Below are positions 38,156 through 45,978 of a stretch of 64,000 bases of DNA, one piece after another. Where the stretch lies: the NCBI GenBank assembly GCA_015056145.1, contig SVGY01000009.1, positions 1-64,000 on the forward strand. Direction: 5' to 3'. The notes under the pieces were generated by a model that did not search any database, was not told the DNA's origin, and saw nothing but the letters and a program-made list of their open reading frames with translations. Each line of letters opens with the position of its first letter. Positions within the stretch are counted from its first letter, which is position 1. Source of the stretch: Clostridiales bacterium. Lineage in GTDB: Bacteria; Bacillota; Clostridia; Christensenellales; Aristaeellaceae. A program made the position numbers and the translations under genes.

Positions 38156-39595
38156 TCACTTTGTGTAGTTGGTCAGCAGATAGGCAAAGATATCCTTTGC
38201 CACGGGAGCTGCAACCTTGCCGCCGGTGCCGCCTTCCTCCACGAACACACACACTGCATAGGGATAGCGGTCATCATCGATGTAGCCCACAAACCATGCG
38301 TGGGTCACAGCACGGCCATCCACACTGGTTTCTGCGCTGCCGGTTTTGCCTGCAATGGGCACGCCCTCTATGGCAGCTCTTGTACCAGTTCCATCCCGTG
38401 CCTCCACCACCGTGCGCATATAGCCCTGCAGTACCCTGGCGGTTTCCGGCTTCATGGCACGGCGGTACACCTTCGGCTCAAACTCATAGCGCACAACGCC
38501 TGCGGGGCTCTGTACCCCGGCGATGAGGCGTGGCTCCATCATTATGCCGTCATTGGCCACAGCCGCCGCCACAAGGCACATATGCATGGGGGTGGCCGTC
38601 ACCTGGCTCTGACCCACACCACTCCAGCCAATTTCAAAATTGGTGCGGTTTTTGGTGGGATAGGAGCTGTTTTCCACAATCATATCCTGAAAAAGGAAAT
38701 TGTCATTAAAGCCGAAGTTTTCAGCAGTTTTACGCAGGTTTTTATCGCCCATCTGCAGGGCCATCTGGGCAAAGGTGTTATTGCAGCTGAGGCGGAACGC
38801 CTTCGGCAGCGTGATGCTGTCGTGATGTTCGCCGCCATAATCGGTAATTACGCCCTTGGCGCCGGCGGGCTTTGTGGCTCCCGTACAGGTAAACACACGG
38901 GTTTCTGCATCCGGCATATTTTCCAGCGCAGCTGCCGCAGTAACAATCTTGAATGTGGAACCCGGAGGCATGGTGCTTTGCAGCGCCCGGTTCCAGAAGG
39001 GATGCAGGGGGCTGTTTTTGACCACGTCAGTAATCTCTGTGGGGTCGAAAATGGGCAAGCTCACCAGCGCAAGTACCTCGCCGGTTTTGTAGTTCATCAC
39101 CACAACAGCCCCGGCCTTGTTGTAGGTTTCCGCATGATTGGTAAAGGCACGGGCTGCCTCGGTGCATAGTCTGCTGTCCACGGTAAGCACCACATGGTCG
39201 CCCCGCCGTTTTTCGCCCGCCACAAGGTCCTCGGTACGCTCGGTCAGAGTGGTTTCAAAGCCAAGCAAGTATCGGGCCTGGAAACTTTCCACACCATTGG
39301 CAACATAGCCTTCGCCATCACCCAGAAGGTGCACCACGGCACAGCGGCTGGGTTTGTCGCTCTGGTAAACACGGTTGCCCTCTGTATCGGTAGTGGCAAG
39401 TTTTATGCCGTTCCGATCGATGATATCGCCGGGGATCACCGTATCTCTTGCGCTCTGGTAGCGGATATTGCGCACATTGCTGAACCAGCGGCTGCCATAG
39501 GTGGAAACCGAATAAACGCCATAGCCACCCGCCACCGCCAGCAGAGCAATGCACAGCAATGCAAGGATGCGGAACCGGAACTGATTTCCCTTCAT
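38156..39595 (-). CDS. pbpA: Penicillin-binding protein, PbpA-type transpeptidase
   Basis: A 479-aa class B PBP that cross-links peptidoglycan. It has an N-terminal transmembrane anchor (ILALLCIALLAVAGGYGVYSV), a short dimerisation-like region and a transpeptidase domain with SxxK (STFK), SxN (SCNN) and KTG (GKTGSAE). It lacks PASTA domains. It is shorter than SpoVD/FtsI and is most like PbpA of actinobacteria and clostridia. The start overlaps rodA by 4 bp; this FtsW/RodA-PBP pair should act as a polymerase-transpeptidase unit. Confidence 0.9.
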   Translation of the reverse strand: MKGNQFRFRILALLCIALLAVAGGYGVYSVSTYGSRWFSNVRNIRYQSARDTVIPGDIIDRNGIKLATTDTEGNRVYQSDKPSRCAVVHLLGDGEGYVANGVESFQARYLLGFETTLTERTEDLVAGEKRRGDHVVLTVDSRLCTEAARAFTNHAETYNKAGAVVVMNYKTGEVLALVSLPIFDPTEITDVVKNSPLHPFWNRALQSTMPPGSTFKIVTAAAALENMPDAETRVFTCTGATKPAGAKGVITDYGGEHHDSITLPKAFRLSCNNTFAQMALQMGDKNLRKTAENFGFNDNFLFQDMIVENSSYPTKNRTNFEIGWSGVGQSQVTATPMHMCLVAAAVANDGIMMEPRLIAGVQSPAGVVRYEFEPKVYRRAMKPETARVLQGYMRTVVEARDGTGTRAAIEGVPIAGKTGSAETSVDGRAVTHAWFVGYIDDDRYPYAVCVFVEEGGTGGKVAAPVAKDIFAYLLTNYTK

Positions 39596-40902
39596 CGGTT
39601 CCCACCTCCAAAATCATCGGCTTTGGGCATGCCGGACAAATCCTGGGGCAGCATGCTGATATCATAGTCATAATTCAGCTGGTCCTGGTTCACGCTGGCA
39701 ACACCCTGCATCAGCCCGATGAGGCCCATGCAGCTGACCAGTGATGTGCCGCCATAGCTCACAAAGGGCATGGTAACGCCGGTAAGGGGAATCAGTTTCA
39801 GTACGCCGCCGATGATAACAAAGGTCTGAATGCCAATCATCACCGTTGCGCCCATGGCGATAAGCCCATGAAAACCGCTGCGTGCCTTCAGGGCAATGGA
39901 AGTGCCCCGGAGGATCAGGATGACGTACATCACCAGTACCAGCAGTCCGAAAAGAATGCCGAACTGCTCGCATATTACCGCAAAGATGCAGTCAGTAAAG
40001 TACACGGGGATGACCCGGGGTGCACCAAGGCCCAGCCCCACGCCGAAAAGCCCACCGGAGGCAATGGCCATCAACGCCTGAATAATCTGATATCCGGAGG
40101 TCTCGGGATAGGCCCAGGGGTTGCGCCAGATGGCCACACGCTTTTTCACATGGGCAAACATGGCATAGCCTGCCACAGCCGCCCCGGCGCCGCCCACTAC
40201 ACCCAGGCCCGTCATCAGCACATTGCCGTACCAGCCGTAATACATAAACAGGGCGGTAAAATAGTAGATCAAGGCTGTACCAAGATCCTTCTGCAACATC
40301 AGCACAGCAAGGGAAAACAGGCCGAAAAGCAGCCAGGGCAACGCCTGCCTTCGGCTCATAAAATAGCTGAGCACCAGGATCAGCGCCAGTTTGACCACCT
40401 CACTGGGCTGCAGGCTGGTACCGCCGATGTTGATCCAGTTGGTAGCGCCGTTTTGCTCCGTACCGATAGCCAGAGGCAGCACAAGCAGACCTACCGCAAG
40501 AAAAGTCACTGCCCAGATCATTACATCCCAGTTTTTCACATAGCGCACCACAAGGATGCATATCAGCATGGCAATAATGCCGATGCCGTAATAAATTGCC
40601 TGCTGAAGGCCACGGGAAGTGCCTGCATCCATATCCGTGGAGTAGAGGATCAGTACGCCCAATGCGCACAGGAAGTTGGCAATGGACAAAAGCAGTTTGT
40701 CTGCCGGGAAAAATCGAGGCAGCCACATGGTGGCGATGTAGATCAGCGCAGGCACCACAACGCTGAGGGCAATGCCCTGCCAGTGAACCTTTTCCTTGAG
40801 GGAGATCAGCAGAAATGCGCTGAAATAAAACAGCATGATAACGGAACAAAAGCGCTTGTCCGGTCTGCCACGGAGAGGTTTGTTCCGGGAAGGTCTGCTC
40901 AT
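39592..40902 (-). CDS. rodA: FtsW/RodA/SpoVE family peptidoglycan polymerase
   Basis: A 436-aa SEDS protein, about ten transmembrane segments, that polymerises lipid II. Typical motifs are NIGGTSLQPSEVVKLALILVLSY and the C-terminal LTGVTMPFVSYGGTSLVSCMGLIGL. It is sandwiched between the FHA protein (4-bp overlap) and PbpA (4-bp overlap). RodA, FtsW and SpoVE cannot be told apart on sequence alone; the PbpA and FHA context favours an actinobacteria-like fha-rodA-pbpA arrangement. Confidence 0.9.
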   Translation of the reverse strand: MSRPSRNKPLRGRPDKRFCSVIMLFYFSAFLLISLKEKVHWQGIALSVVVPALIYIATMWLPRFFPADKLLLSIANFLCALGVLILYSTDMDAGTSRGLQQAIYYGIGIIAMLICILVVRYVKNWDVMIWAVTFLAVGLLVLPLAIGTEQNGATNWINIGGTSLQPSEVVKLALILVLSYFMSRRQALPWLLFGLFSLAVLMLQKDLGTALIYYFTALFMYYGWYGNVLMTGLGVVGGAGAAVAGYAMFAHVKKRVAIWRNPWAYPETSGYQIIQALMAIASGGLFGVGLGLGAPRVIPVYFTDCIFAVICEQFGILFGLLVLVMYVILILRGTSIALKARSGFHGLIAMGATVMIGIQTFVIIGGVLKLIPLTGVTMPFVSYGGTSLVSCMGLIGLMQGVASVNQDQLNYDYDISMLPQDLSGMPKADDFGGGNR

Positions 40903-41906
40903 TTTGCTCCGCCTCCTCCCAGATATTTATCCAGCACCTGCCGGGCCCGGCGGGATTCGTCCTCGCCCACATAAACGCTGCGGGGCGGCAGGGCGGCATC
41001 GGTCATATCCTCATCGCAGGGCTGAAAATCCCCGTAGAGCTCCTCTTCTGACGGGGAGTCCTCTTCTCCCTGCCATTCTTCTTGCAGGGCTTCTTCTTCC
41101 TCGTCCATCTCCAGCGGATAAAAGGTTTCCTCATGTTCAAATTCAATCTGGCTAGAAGGACGATAGGCGCCCTCCGGCATGTTCTCCTCCCGCTCAGCGG
41201 AACACTGCTGAACCGCTGCAGCCTGCTGCCTTGCCAGCTGCTGCTGATGGGCCTGCCATTGCATCCAGGCCATTTGCTGCTGAGCCAGCATCTGCCGCTG
41301 CCTTTCCAGCTCCATTTGCTGCCGCCACAGGGCATACTGCTCCTGGCTGGGATAATGCCCCTGAGGCGGACAGGCCATCGGCTGGGCATTGCGCTGCTGA
41401 TCGGGGGCTTCCTCTGCATAGGGCTGAGGTGCTTTGGTTTCATAGCCCGAGAACATCCTCAGCCGCATCACGATGCTGCCAATCTGCAGCCAGGAGCCAT
41501 GCCCCATAACGGCAGGTTCTTTAGGCCCCTGGCAAAGGATACCGTCCACCTGTACGCTTTTGGTGCGGAGCGGCTCCAGCACAAGGCCTTCCCCTTCCTC
41601 GTAACGAAACCAGCAATGCTTTTTAGCAACATCTTCCACCGGCAGGCAGATATCAGAAAAACGGGTATATCCCAAAACCCCTTCCCATGGAACGGGAAGG
41701 GTGGTTCCGGCTTCCAGGCCTTCCTGCCCCTGCACCACTACCATCTCACCGATATAGCCTGCATCGGGCATCAGCCTGAGCTGTTTCTTTTGCTGTTTTT
41801 GATCCTTCCGGTACCAACGGAAGCTGCGAAATACAATCAGAACCATCAGGAACAGGAACCAATACCTGGCGGCACCGGCCACGATCTCGTATATTTCAAG
41901 AGGCAT
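40899..41906 (-). CDS. FHA-domain membrane protein
   Basis: A 335-aa protein with an N-terminal hydrophobic segment (AARYWFLFLMVLIVF) and an FHA-like domain about residues 50-145 (GYTRFSDICL, KKHCWFRY, VQVDGI, LQIGSIVMRL). In place of the usual GR..S..H..N residues it has GYTRFSD and KKHC, so phosphothreonine binding may be altered. After it comes a Gln/Met-rich stretch (about 170-235) and a very acidic tail. FHA proteins next to RodA/PbpA in other Gram-positives link wall synthesis to Ser/Thr kinase signalling; no kinase is in this window. The ATG at 41906 has GGAG upstream. Confidence 0.78.
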   Translation of the reverse strand: MPLEIYEIVAGAARYWFLFLMVLIVFRSFRWYRKDQKQQKKQLRLMPDAGYIGEMVVVQGQEGLEAGTTLPVPWEGVLGYTRFSDICLPVEDVAKKHCWFRYEEGEGLVLEPLRTKSVQVDGILCQGPKEPAVMGHGSWLQIGSIVMRLRMFSGYETKAPQPYAEEAPDQQRNAQPMACPPQGHYPSQEQYALWRQQMELERQRQMLAQQQMAWMQWQAHQQQLARQQAAAVQQCSAEREENMPEGAYRPSSQIEFEHEETFYPLEMDEEEEALQEEWQGEEDSPSEEELYGDFQPCDEDMTDAALPPRSVYVGEDESRRARQVLDKYLGGGGAK

Positions 41907-41928
41907 AGGCGGCTCCTTTCCGGGGTGA

Positions 41929-42675
41929 TCAGTCGTCCTCGTGGGCCTTGGCTTCTGCAAGGAATTTTTCCAGTTTGCGCTTTACTCTCTGCAAAGCATT
42001 GTCGATGGATTTCACATGGCGGCCCAGCTTATCGGCAATCTCCTGATAGCTTTTGCCGTCCAGATAGGCGTTGAGCACATCCTGCTCAAGGCCGCTGAGC
42101 ACCTGATCCACCTTGTCCCGGATGGACACGAGATCCTCCTGCCCAATGATGAGCTCCTCCGGGTTCTGGGCCCTGCCCTCCACGATAACATCCATGAGGG
42201 TACGGTCGCTTTCTTCATCGTATATGGGCTTGTTGAGGGAAATGTAGCTGTTCAGGGGCACATGTTTCTGCCGGGTAGCCGTTTTGATGGCGGTGATAAT
42301 CTGCCGGGTGATGCACAGCTCCGCAAAGGCACGGAAACTGCTGAGGCGTTCCGCCTGATAATCCCGGATTGCCTTAAACAGGCCAATCATACCTTCCTGA
42401 ACGATATCCTCATGATCTGCGCCGATGAGGAAATAACTGCGTGCCTTGGAACGCACAAAGTTCTTGTACTTGTACAAAAGGTAATCCACCGCCATGGTAT
42501 CGCCCTGCTGGGCCTGCGCCACAGCTTCCTCGTCGGCAACGCCTTCAAAGCGGCTGGAGAGTTCCCACGAACTGTCGTCCTCGGCCTCGGGCAGTTCTTC
42601 TGGCTCCTCCACGTTTTCGTCGTCCAGTTCGCCAAGCTCATCTTCCATGAGCAGTTCCCGATCCAAATCGTCCAT
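41929..42675 (-). CDS. sigH: RNA polymerase sigma-H factor (Spo0H-like)
   Basis: A 248-aa sigma-70-family factor controlling early sporulation and stationary-phase genes. Region 2 (YLLYKYKNFVRSKARSYFLIGADHEDIVQEGMIGLFKAIRDY) and region 4 (YLDGKSYQEIADKLGRHVKSIDNALQRVKRKLEKFL) are nearly identical to B. subtilis SigH. It differs by about 29 extra, highly acidic N-terminal residues before region 1.2/2. The ATG at 42675 follows GGAGGTGAGAGGG. Flanked by yacP and the FHA-rodA-pbpA genes in one orientation. Confidence 0.95.
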   Translation of the reverse strand: MDDLDRELLMEDELGELDDENVEEPEELPEAEDDSSWELSSRFEGVADEEAVAQAQQGDTMAVDYLLYKYKNFVRSKARSYFLIGADHEDIVQEGMIGLFKAIRDYQAERLSSFRAFAELCITRQIITAIKTATRQKHVPLNSYISLNKPIYDEESDRTLMDVIVEGRAQNPEELIIGQEDLVSIRDKVDQVLSGLEQDVLNAYLDGKSYQEIADKLGRHVKSIDNALQRVKRKLEKFLAEAKAHEDD

Positions 42676-42709
42676 GTTCCCTCTCACCTCCAAAAAGTTG
42701 TTTTTGTAT

Positions 42710-43219
42710 TCAGCGGCTGCGGCGCAACTCGTCCAGCAGAGCATACATTTCCGGGCTCATGGCAGCGGCAAAGCTGCTGGCACCGGTGCTGGGTTTAGCC
42801 TGGTGGCGATCCCTGCCGCTCATACGGGTGGAATTGACCTCCCGCCAAAATTCCCGGGAGCTGAGGCGGGTTGCACCCCGGCCCAGAATCACCGTCTGCT
42901 CCACATTATCGCTGGTGGCCACCCTTGCCTCCCGGTATTTGGGTGTTTGCTGGCACAGCCGCTCAATATACTGGTCGGCGGTTTCCCCGTGACGGGTGTA
43001 GACCACCGTCAGGTTCTGCCGCTGCTCCACCGTGCGCAGGGGGCGTTCAGTACGGTATCCGTCAAAAACCAACCATACCTCCTGATCGGTGTAGCCTGCA
43101 TAATCCTCCATGAGATGAATGAGCCGGTCCCGGCATTCATCCAAAGGAAGGTTTTCCTTCTGGACTTCGTTCCATGCGCCTATGACGTTGTATCCGTCCA
43201 CATACAGAAGGGGTTTCAT
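42710..43219 (-). CDS. yacP: YacP/Rae1-like NYN endoribonuclease
   Basis: A 169-aa NYN-domain protein. VDGYNVIGAWNEV at the start, WLVFDGYRTE, ARVATSDNVEQTVILGRGA and SSREFWREV are typical of YacP (Rae1), a ribosome-associated endoribonuclease in B. subtilis that cleaves mRNA in the A site. The acidic residues of the PIN-like active site are present. It lies 3 bp after rlmB and 34 bp before sigH, the same order as in Bacillus. Confidence 0.9.
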   Translation of the reverse strand: MKPLLYVDGYNVIGAWNEVQKENLPLDECRDRLIHLMEDYAGYTDQEVWLVFDGYRTERPLRTVEQRQNLTVVYTRHGETADQYIERLCQQTPKYREARVATSDNVEQTVILGRGATRLSSREFWREVNSTRMSGRDRHQAKPSTGASSFAAAMSPEMYALLDELRRSR

Positions 43220-43222
43220 AGC

Positions 43223-44527
43223 TTACCGGGAACGCAGCACGGCATACATCAGGATGCCCGCCGCAACGCTGGCGTTAAGGCTGTCCAGCTTGCCACGCAT
43301 GGGCAGAGAAACGGTCTTGTCGCAGCTTTCCTGCACACGGCGGCTTACGCCTTCGCCCTCCGCACCGATGACCAGTGCAACTCCGCCCTCAAAATTGACG
43401 GTATCGTAGCTTTCGCCGTCCATATCGGCCGCATAGGCCCAGATGTTCTTTTCCTTCAGAGTTTCCAAAGTATTGGTCAGGTTGGTGACCCGTGCTACGG
43501 GAATATGCTCGATTGCGCCGGCGCTGGCCTTTACGGCAGCAGGAGTCAGACCCACGGCACGGCGTTCCTGCACGATGACGCCATGGGCGCCCACGCATTC
43601 GGCGGTACGGATGATGGCGCCAAGGTTGTGAGGGTCGGTAATGCCATCCAGCAGGATCAGGAAAGGATCTTCCTCACGGGCTTCTGCCAGTTCCAGCATA
43701 TCCTCCAGGGTGCTGTACTGATAGGCAGAGGCAAAGGCCAGCATGCCCTGATGGTTGTGGGTAATATCATCCAGGCGGGAGCGTTCCACTTCCTGTACAG
43801 GAATGCGGCGTTCCTTGGCCATCTGAACGATTTCACGGGCAGAACCGCTGAGCTCGCCACGGGCTACCAGCAGCTTTTCGATATCCCGGCCGCTCTTCAG
43901 CGCCTCACGGATAGGATTGCGTCCGCTGAGCAGATTCTCGTTGGGTACTACTTCCACTTCCTCATCCATGGAGGTCTGGTAGGCGGCAGGGCCTTCAAAA
44001 CGGGGAGCCTTGCGGAATTCCTCATCACGGCGCAGCTTCTGCTCTGCATAGGGGGCGGGGGGAGCCATACGGCTGCCACGTTCCTCGAAACGGGGAGCGG
44101 ATTTAGAGAAGCGCATTTCCCCACGGGGAGCGCCATGTCCGCTAAAGGAACGGTCGCCCTTGGGGCCGCCCTGAGGACGGTCGTTAAAAGCGCCGGGACG
44201 GCGGTCACCAAAGCTGCGGCCACCATTCCTGCGGGGGCCGTGATCGTCAAAGGAACGGCTGTCCTTATGGCCGCCCTGGGGACGGTCGTGGAAGCCGCCG
44301 GAGCGACGGTCGTCGAAGCGGCGTTCCTGATGATCGCCAAAGCTGCGGCCGCCGTGGCCCTTCTGGCCATGATAATCGCTGTTGCGGTTGCCGGAGGGCT
44401 TTCCTTTTCCGCCAAAACCGCTCTTGCCGGAGTAACGGGATCCTTCGTCATCAAAACCACCACGGGCCTGGGCGGTCATCTGCTTTTCCTTGCGGGTCTT
44501 TGCCTTGATATCTTTATAAAATGCCAT
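43223..44527 (-). CDS. rlmB: 23S rRNA 2'-O-methyltransferase RlmB with long Arg/Gly-rich N-terminal extension
   Basis: A 434-aa SPOUT methyltransferase. Residues about 199-434 are a normal RlmB core: substrate-binding domain (LLSGRNPIREAL) and the SPOUT fold (LLDGITDPHNLGAIIRTAECVGAHGVI, GAEGEGVSRRV, LPMRGKLDSLNASVAAGILMY). The first ~198 residues are low-complexity, rich in Arg, Gly, Asp, Ser, His and Phe (repeats like RSFGDRRPGAFNDRPQGG), suggesting an RNA-binding disordered tail. The start is uncertain between codons 1 and 17. Confidence 0.9.
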   Translation of the reverse strand: MAFYKDIKAKTRKEKQMTAQARGGFDDEGSRYSGKSGFGGKGKPSGNRNSDYHGQKGHGGRSFGDHQERRFDDRRSGGFHDRPQGGHKDSRSFDDHGPRRNGGRSFGDRRPGAFNDRPQGGPKGDRSFSGHGAPRGEMRFSKSAPRFEERGSRMAPPAPYAEQKLRRDEEFRKAPRFEGPAAYQTSMDEEVEVVPNENLLSGRNPIREALKSGRDIEKLLVARGELSGSAREIVQMAKERRIPVQEVERSRLDDITHNHQGMLAFASAYQYSTLEDMLELAEAREEDPFLILLDGITDPHNLGAIIRTAECVGAHGVIVQERRAVGLTPAAVKASAGAIEHIPVARVTNLTNTLETLKEKNIWAYAADMDGESYDTVNFEGGVALVIGAEGEGVSRRVQESCDKTVSLPMRGKLDSLNASVAAGILMYAVLRSR

Positions 44528-44575
44528 AATTTCACTGCTCCCGATTCTGATCGTTCTATTTTATTGTTTTCCCTT

Positions 44576-45328
44576 TCAGGCCTGTCCCTCTTCTGCAACG
44601 GCTGCCATGAAGGCTTCCCTGCTGCGGCGGATTTCCCCTGCCTTGCCGCAGGTTTTTTCGCCCTCGGAGCATGCGCCCCGGAGGCAAGCAGGGCCGGCAT
44701 CACGGAACAAGGCCGGAGCCACCCGGTAGCACTGTTCAAACATGCTCTGGGCCATCTGGCGGATTTCCCACTGCGCACGGCTGCACATGCGCAAAGCGAA
44801 GAAATGCCGCAGTTCCCTTACATTCATGGTGAACAGAATGCGGGTTTCGCATGCGCCGGGCAGCACAAAACGGGCATCCTCGTTGCTCTTTTCGCCGGCT
44901 GCGCCAAGTTTCTGCTGCCAGTCCTCATACCAGCCCTGAATCTGAGCCATTTGGGCTTTGTATTCCTCCACGGCTTCCGGGCCAAGGTCCCGGATGGCAG
45001 GGGGGATGATGTAGCCAAAGCCGCTCTTGTAGCTGACATAGCGCTGGCTTTGCACGCTGAAGCTGGCGATGCGGTGCCGGGTCAGCTGGGCCAGAAGCAC
45101 CCTGCTGACACCCTCTGCCAGAAATGTGAAGGAAGCATGCTCCAGCACACTCTCGTGGCCCATTGCCATCAGCTTTTCCAAAAAGGCCTGCTGATCCTGC
45201 GTGGACACTTTCTCCATCAATGAATCCACATCGCCGCCGGCATAACACAGCCTGGCGCCCAGCGCCACCAATGCCTGGCTGTCCGGGGTGTGTTCTACCA
45301 GAATCACTCTCTGGGTGCGCTCCGGCAT
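44576..45328 (-). CDS. thyX: FAD-dependent thymidylate synthase
   Basis: A 250-aa flavoenzyme making dTMP from dUMP with methylene-THF. The ThyX motif RHR-x7-S appears as RHRIASFSVQSQRY (residues 84-97), with the FAD/dUMP residues ESVLEHASFTFL upstream and the C-terminal MNVRELRHFFALRMCSRAQWEIR. The ATG at 45328 has GGAGGGA upstream. Position between mrnC and rlmB is typical of Clostridia, which often lack ThyA. Confidence 0.95.
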   Translation of the reverse strand: MPERTQRVILVEHTPDSQALVALGARLCYAGGDVDSLMEKVSTQDQQAFLEKLMAMGHESVLEHASFTFLAEGVSRVLLAQLTRHRIASFSVQSQRYVSYKSGFGYIIPPAIRDLGPEAVEEYKAQMAQIQGWYEDWQQKLGAAGEKSNEDARFVLPGACETRILFTMNVRELRHFFALRMCSRAQWEIRQMAQSMFEQCYRVAPALFRDAGPACLRGACSEGEKTCGKAGEIRRSREAFMAAVAEEGQA

Positions 45329-45394
45329 GGTTGATCCCTCCCACTTCCGGCGATAACGCCTGATGATTTTTCCCAAAAAAGGTAACATCTTATT

Positions 45395-45802
45395 TTAATG
45401 GAAAGCCTGCGCAATGTCAAATAATTCCCCGATCCTTTCCATCTGTCCGGAAAGGTACAGGTATCCCATCAGCGCTTCCAGTCCCGTAGCCAGGGAATAA
45501 TCTGCCGCATCCTGATTTTTGGGTACAGCGTGCTTTGCATGGGCATTGCTTCCCCGGCGCACAATATCCTCCTCTGCCTGGGTAAGATGGGGCTGAATCT
45601 GCTGCATGGCTCTGGCCTGGGCGGCGGCGTTCACCTGCTGGATGGCCTGCTTGTGCAGCATTCCCGCCTTGAAGCTGGACGTAAGCAGGCTGCGCCTTAC
45701 CAGCAGATCCCACACCGTATCGCCGATGTAGGCCAGGGCCAGCGGGGTTTTGAGCCTTGCTTCCGTTTCCGTCATCAAAGGGGAAAAAAGTTCTGTGGGC
45801 AT
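45395..45802 (-). CDS. mrnC: Mini-ribonuclease 3
   Basis: A 135-aa RNase III-like endonuclease without a dsRNA-binding domain, which matures 23S rRNA. The catalytic signature is PLALAYIGDTVWDLLVR, followed by NAHAKHAVPKNQDAADYSLATGLEALMGYLYL. Length is in the family range. The ATG at 45802 follows GAGAGGCG. It heads the operon mrnC-thyX-rlmB-yacP-sigH. Confidence 0.93.
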   Translation of the reverse strand: MPTELFSPLMTETEARLKTPLALAYIGDTVWDLLVRRSLLTSSFKAGMLHKQAIQQVNAAAQARAMQQIQPHLTQAEEDIVRRGSNAHAKHAVPKNQDAADYSLATGLEALMGYLYLSGQMERIGELFDIAQAFH

Positions 45803-45847
45803 AAAAGCGCCTCTCTTCCTTGGATGATGCGATATTCTTCCATTTTC

Positions 45848-45876
45848 ATCATAACACGCCCGGCACCCCTTCGCAA
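45848..45876 (-). promoter_or_regulatory. Promoter of the mrnC-thyX-rlmB-yacP-sigH series
   Basis: Minus-strand TTGCGA (45876-45871), a 17-bp spacer and TATGAT (45853-45848), about 46 bp before the mrnC start. Confidence 0.7.
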
Positions 45877-45899
45877 CGGGAAAAACAGGAAAAAATCCC

Positions 45900-45928
45900 T
45901 TGTCTCCTTTCCCGCTCTGTGCTACAAT
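45900..45928 (+). promoter_or_regulatory. Promoter of uvrA
   Basis: TTGTCT (45900-45905), a 17-bp spacer and TACAAT (45923-45928). The LexA-type palindrome lies directly after the -10 box. Confidence 0.8.
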
Positions 45929-45932
45929 ACCA

Positions 45933-45952
45933 ATGCGAACATCCTTTCGCAT
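45933..45952 (+). promoter_or_regulatory. LexA (SOS) box of uvrA
   Basis: CGAACATCCTTTCG (45936-45949) differs at one position from the Gram-positive LexA consensus CGAAC-N4-GTTCG. It is embedded in a 7-bp inverted repeat ATGCGAA (45933-45939) / TTCGCAT (45946-45952). Placed at about +1 of the uvrA promoter, it would repress by blocking RNA polymerase. Confidence 0.75.
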
Positions 45953-45978
45953 ATTTTCTCAAACATGAGGTGAAACCT

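Noticed and set aside
42494-45223. A 909-codon open frame on the plus strand
   Set aside because: It is the shadow of sigH, yacP, rlmB and thyX on the opposite strand. Its Ala/Gly-rich part mirrors the Arg/Gly-rich tail of RlmB.
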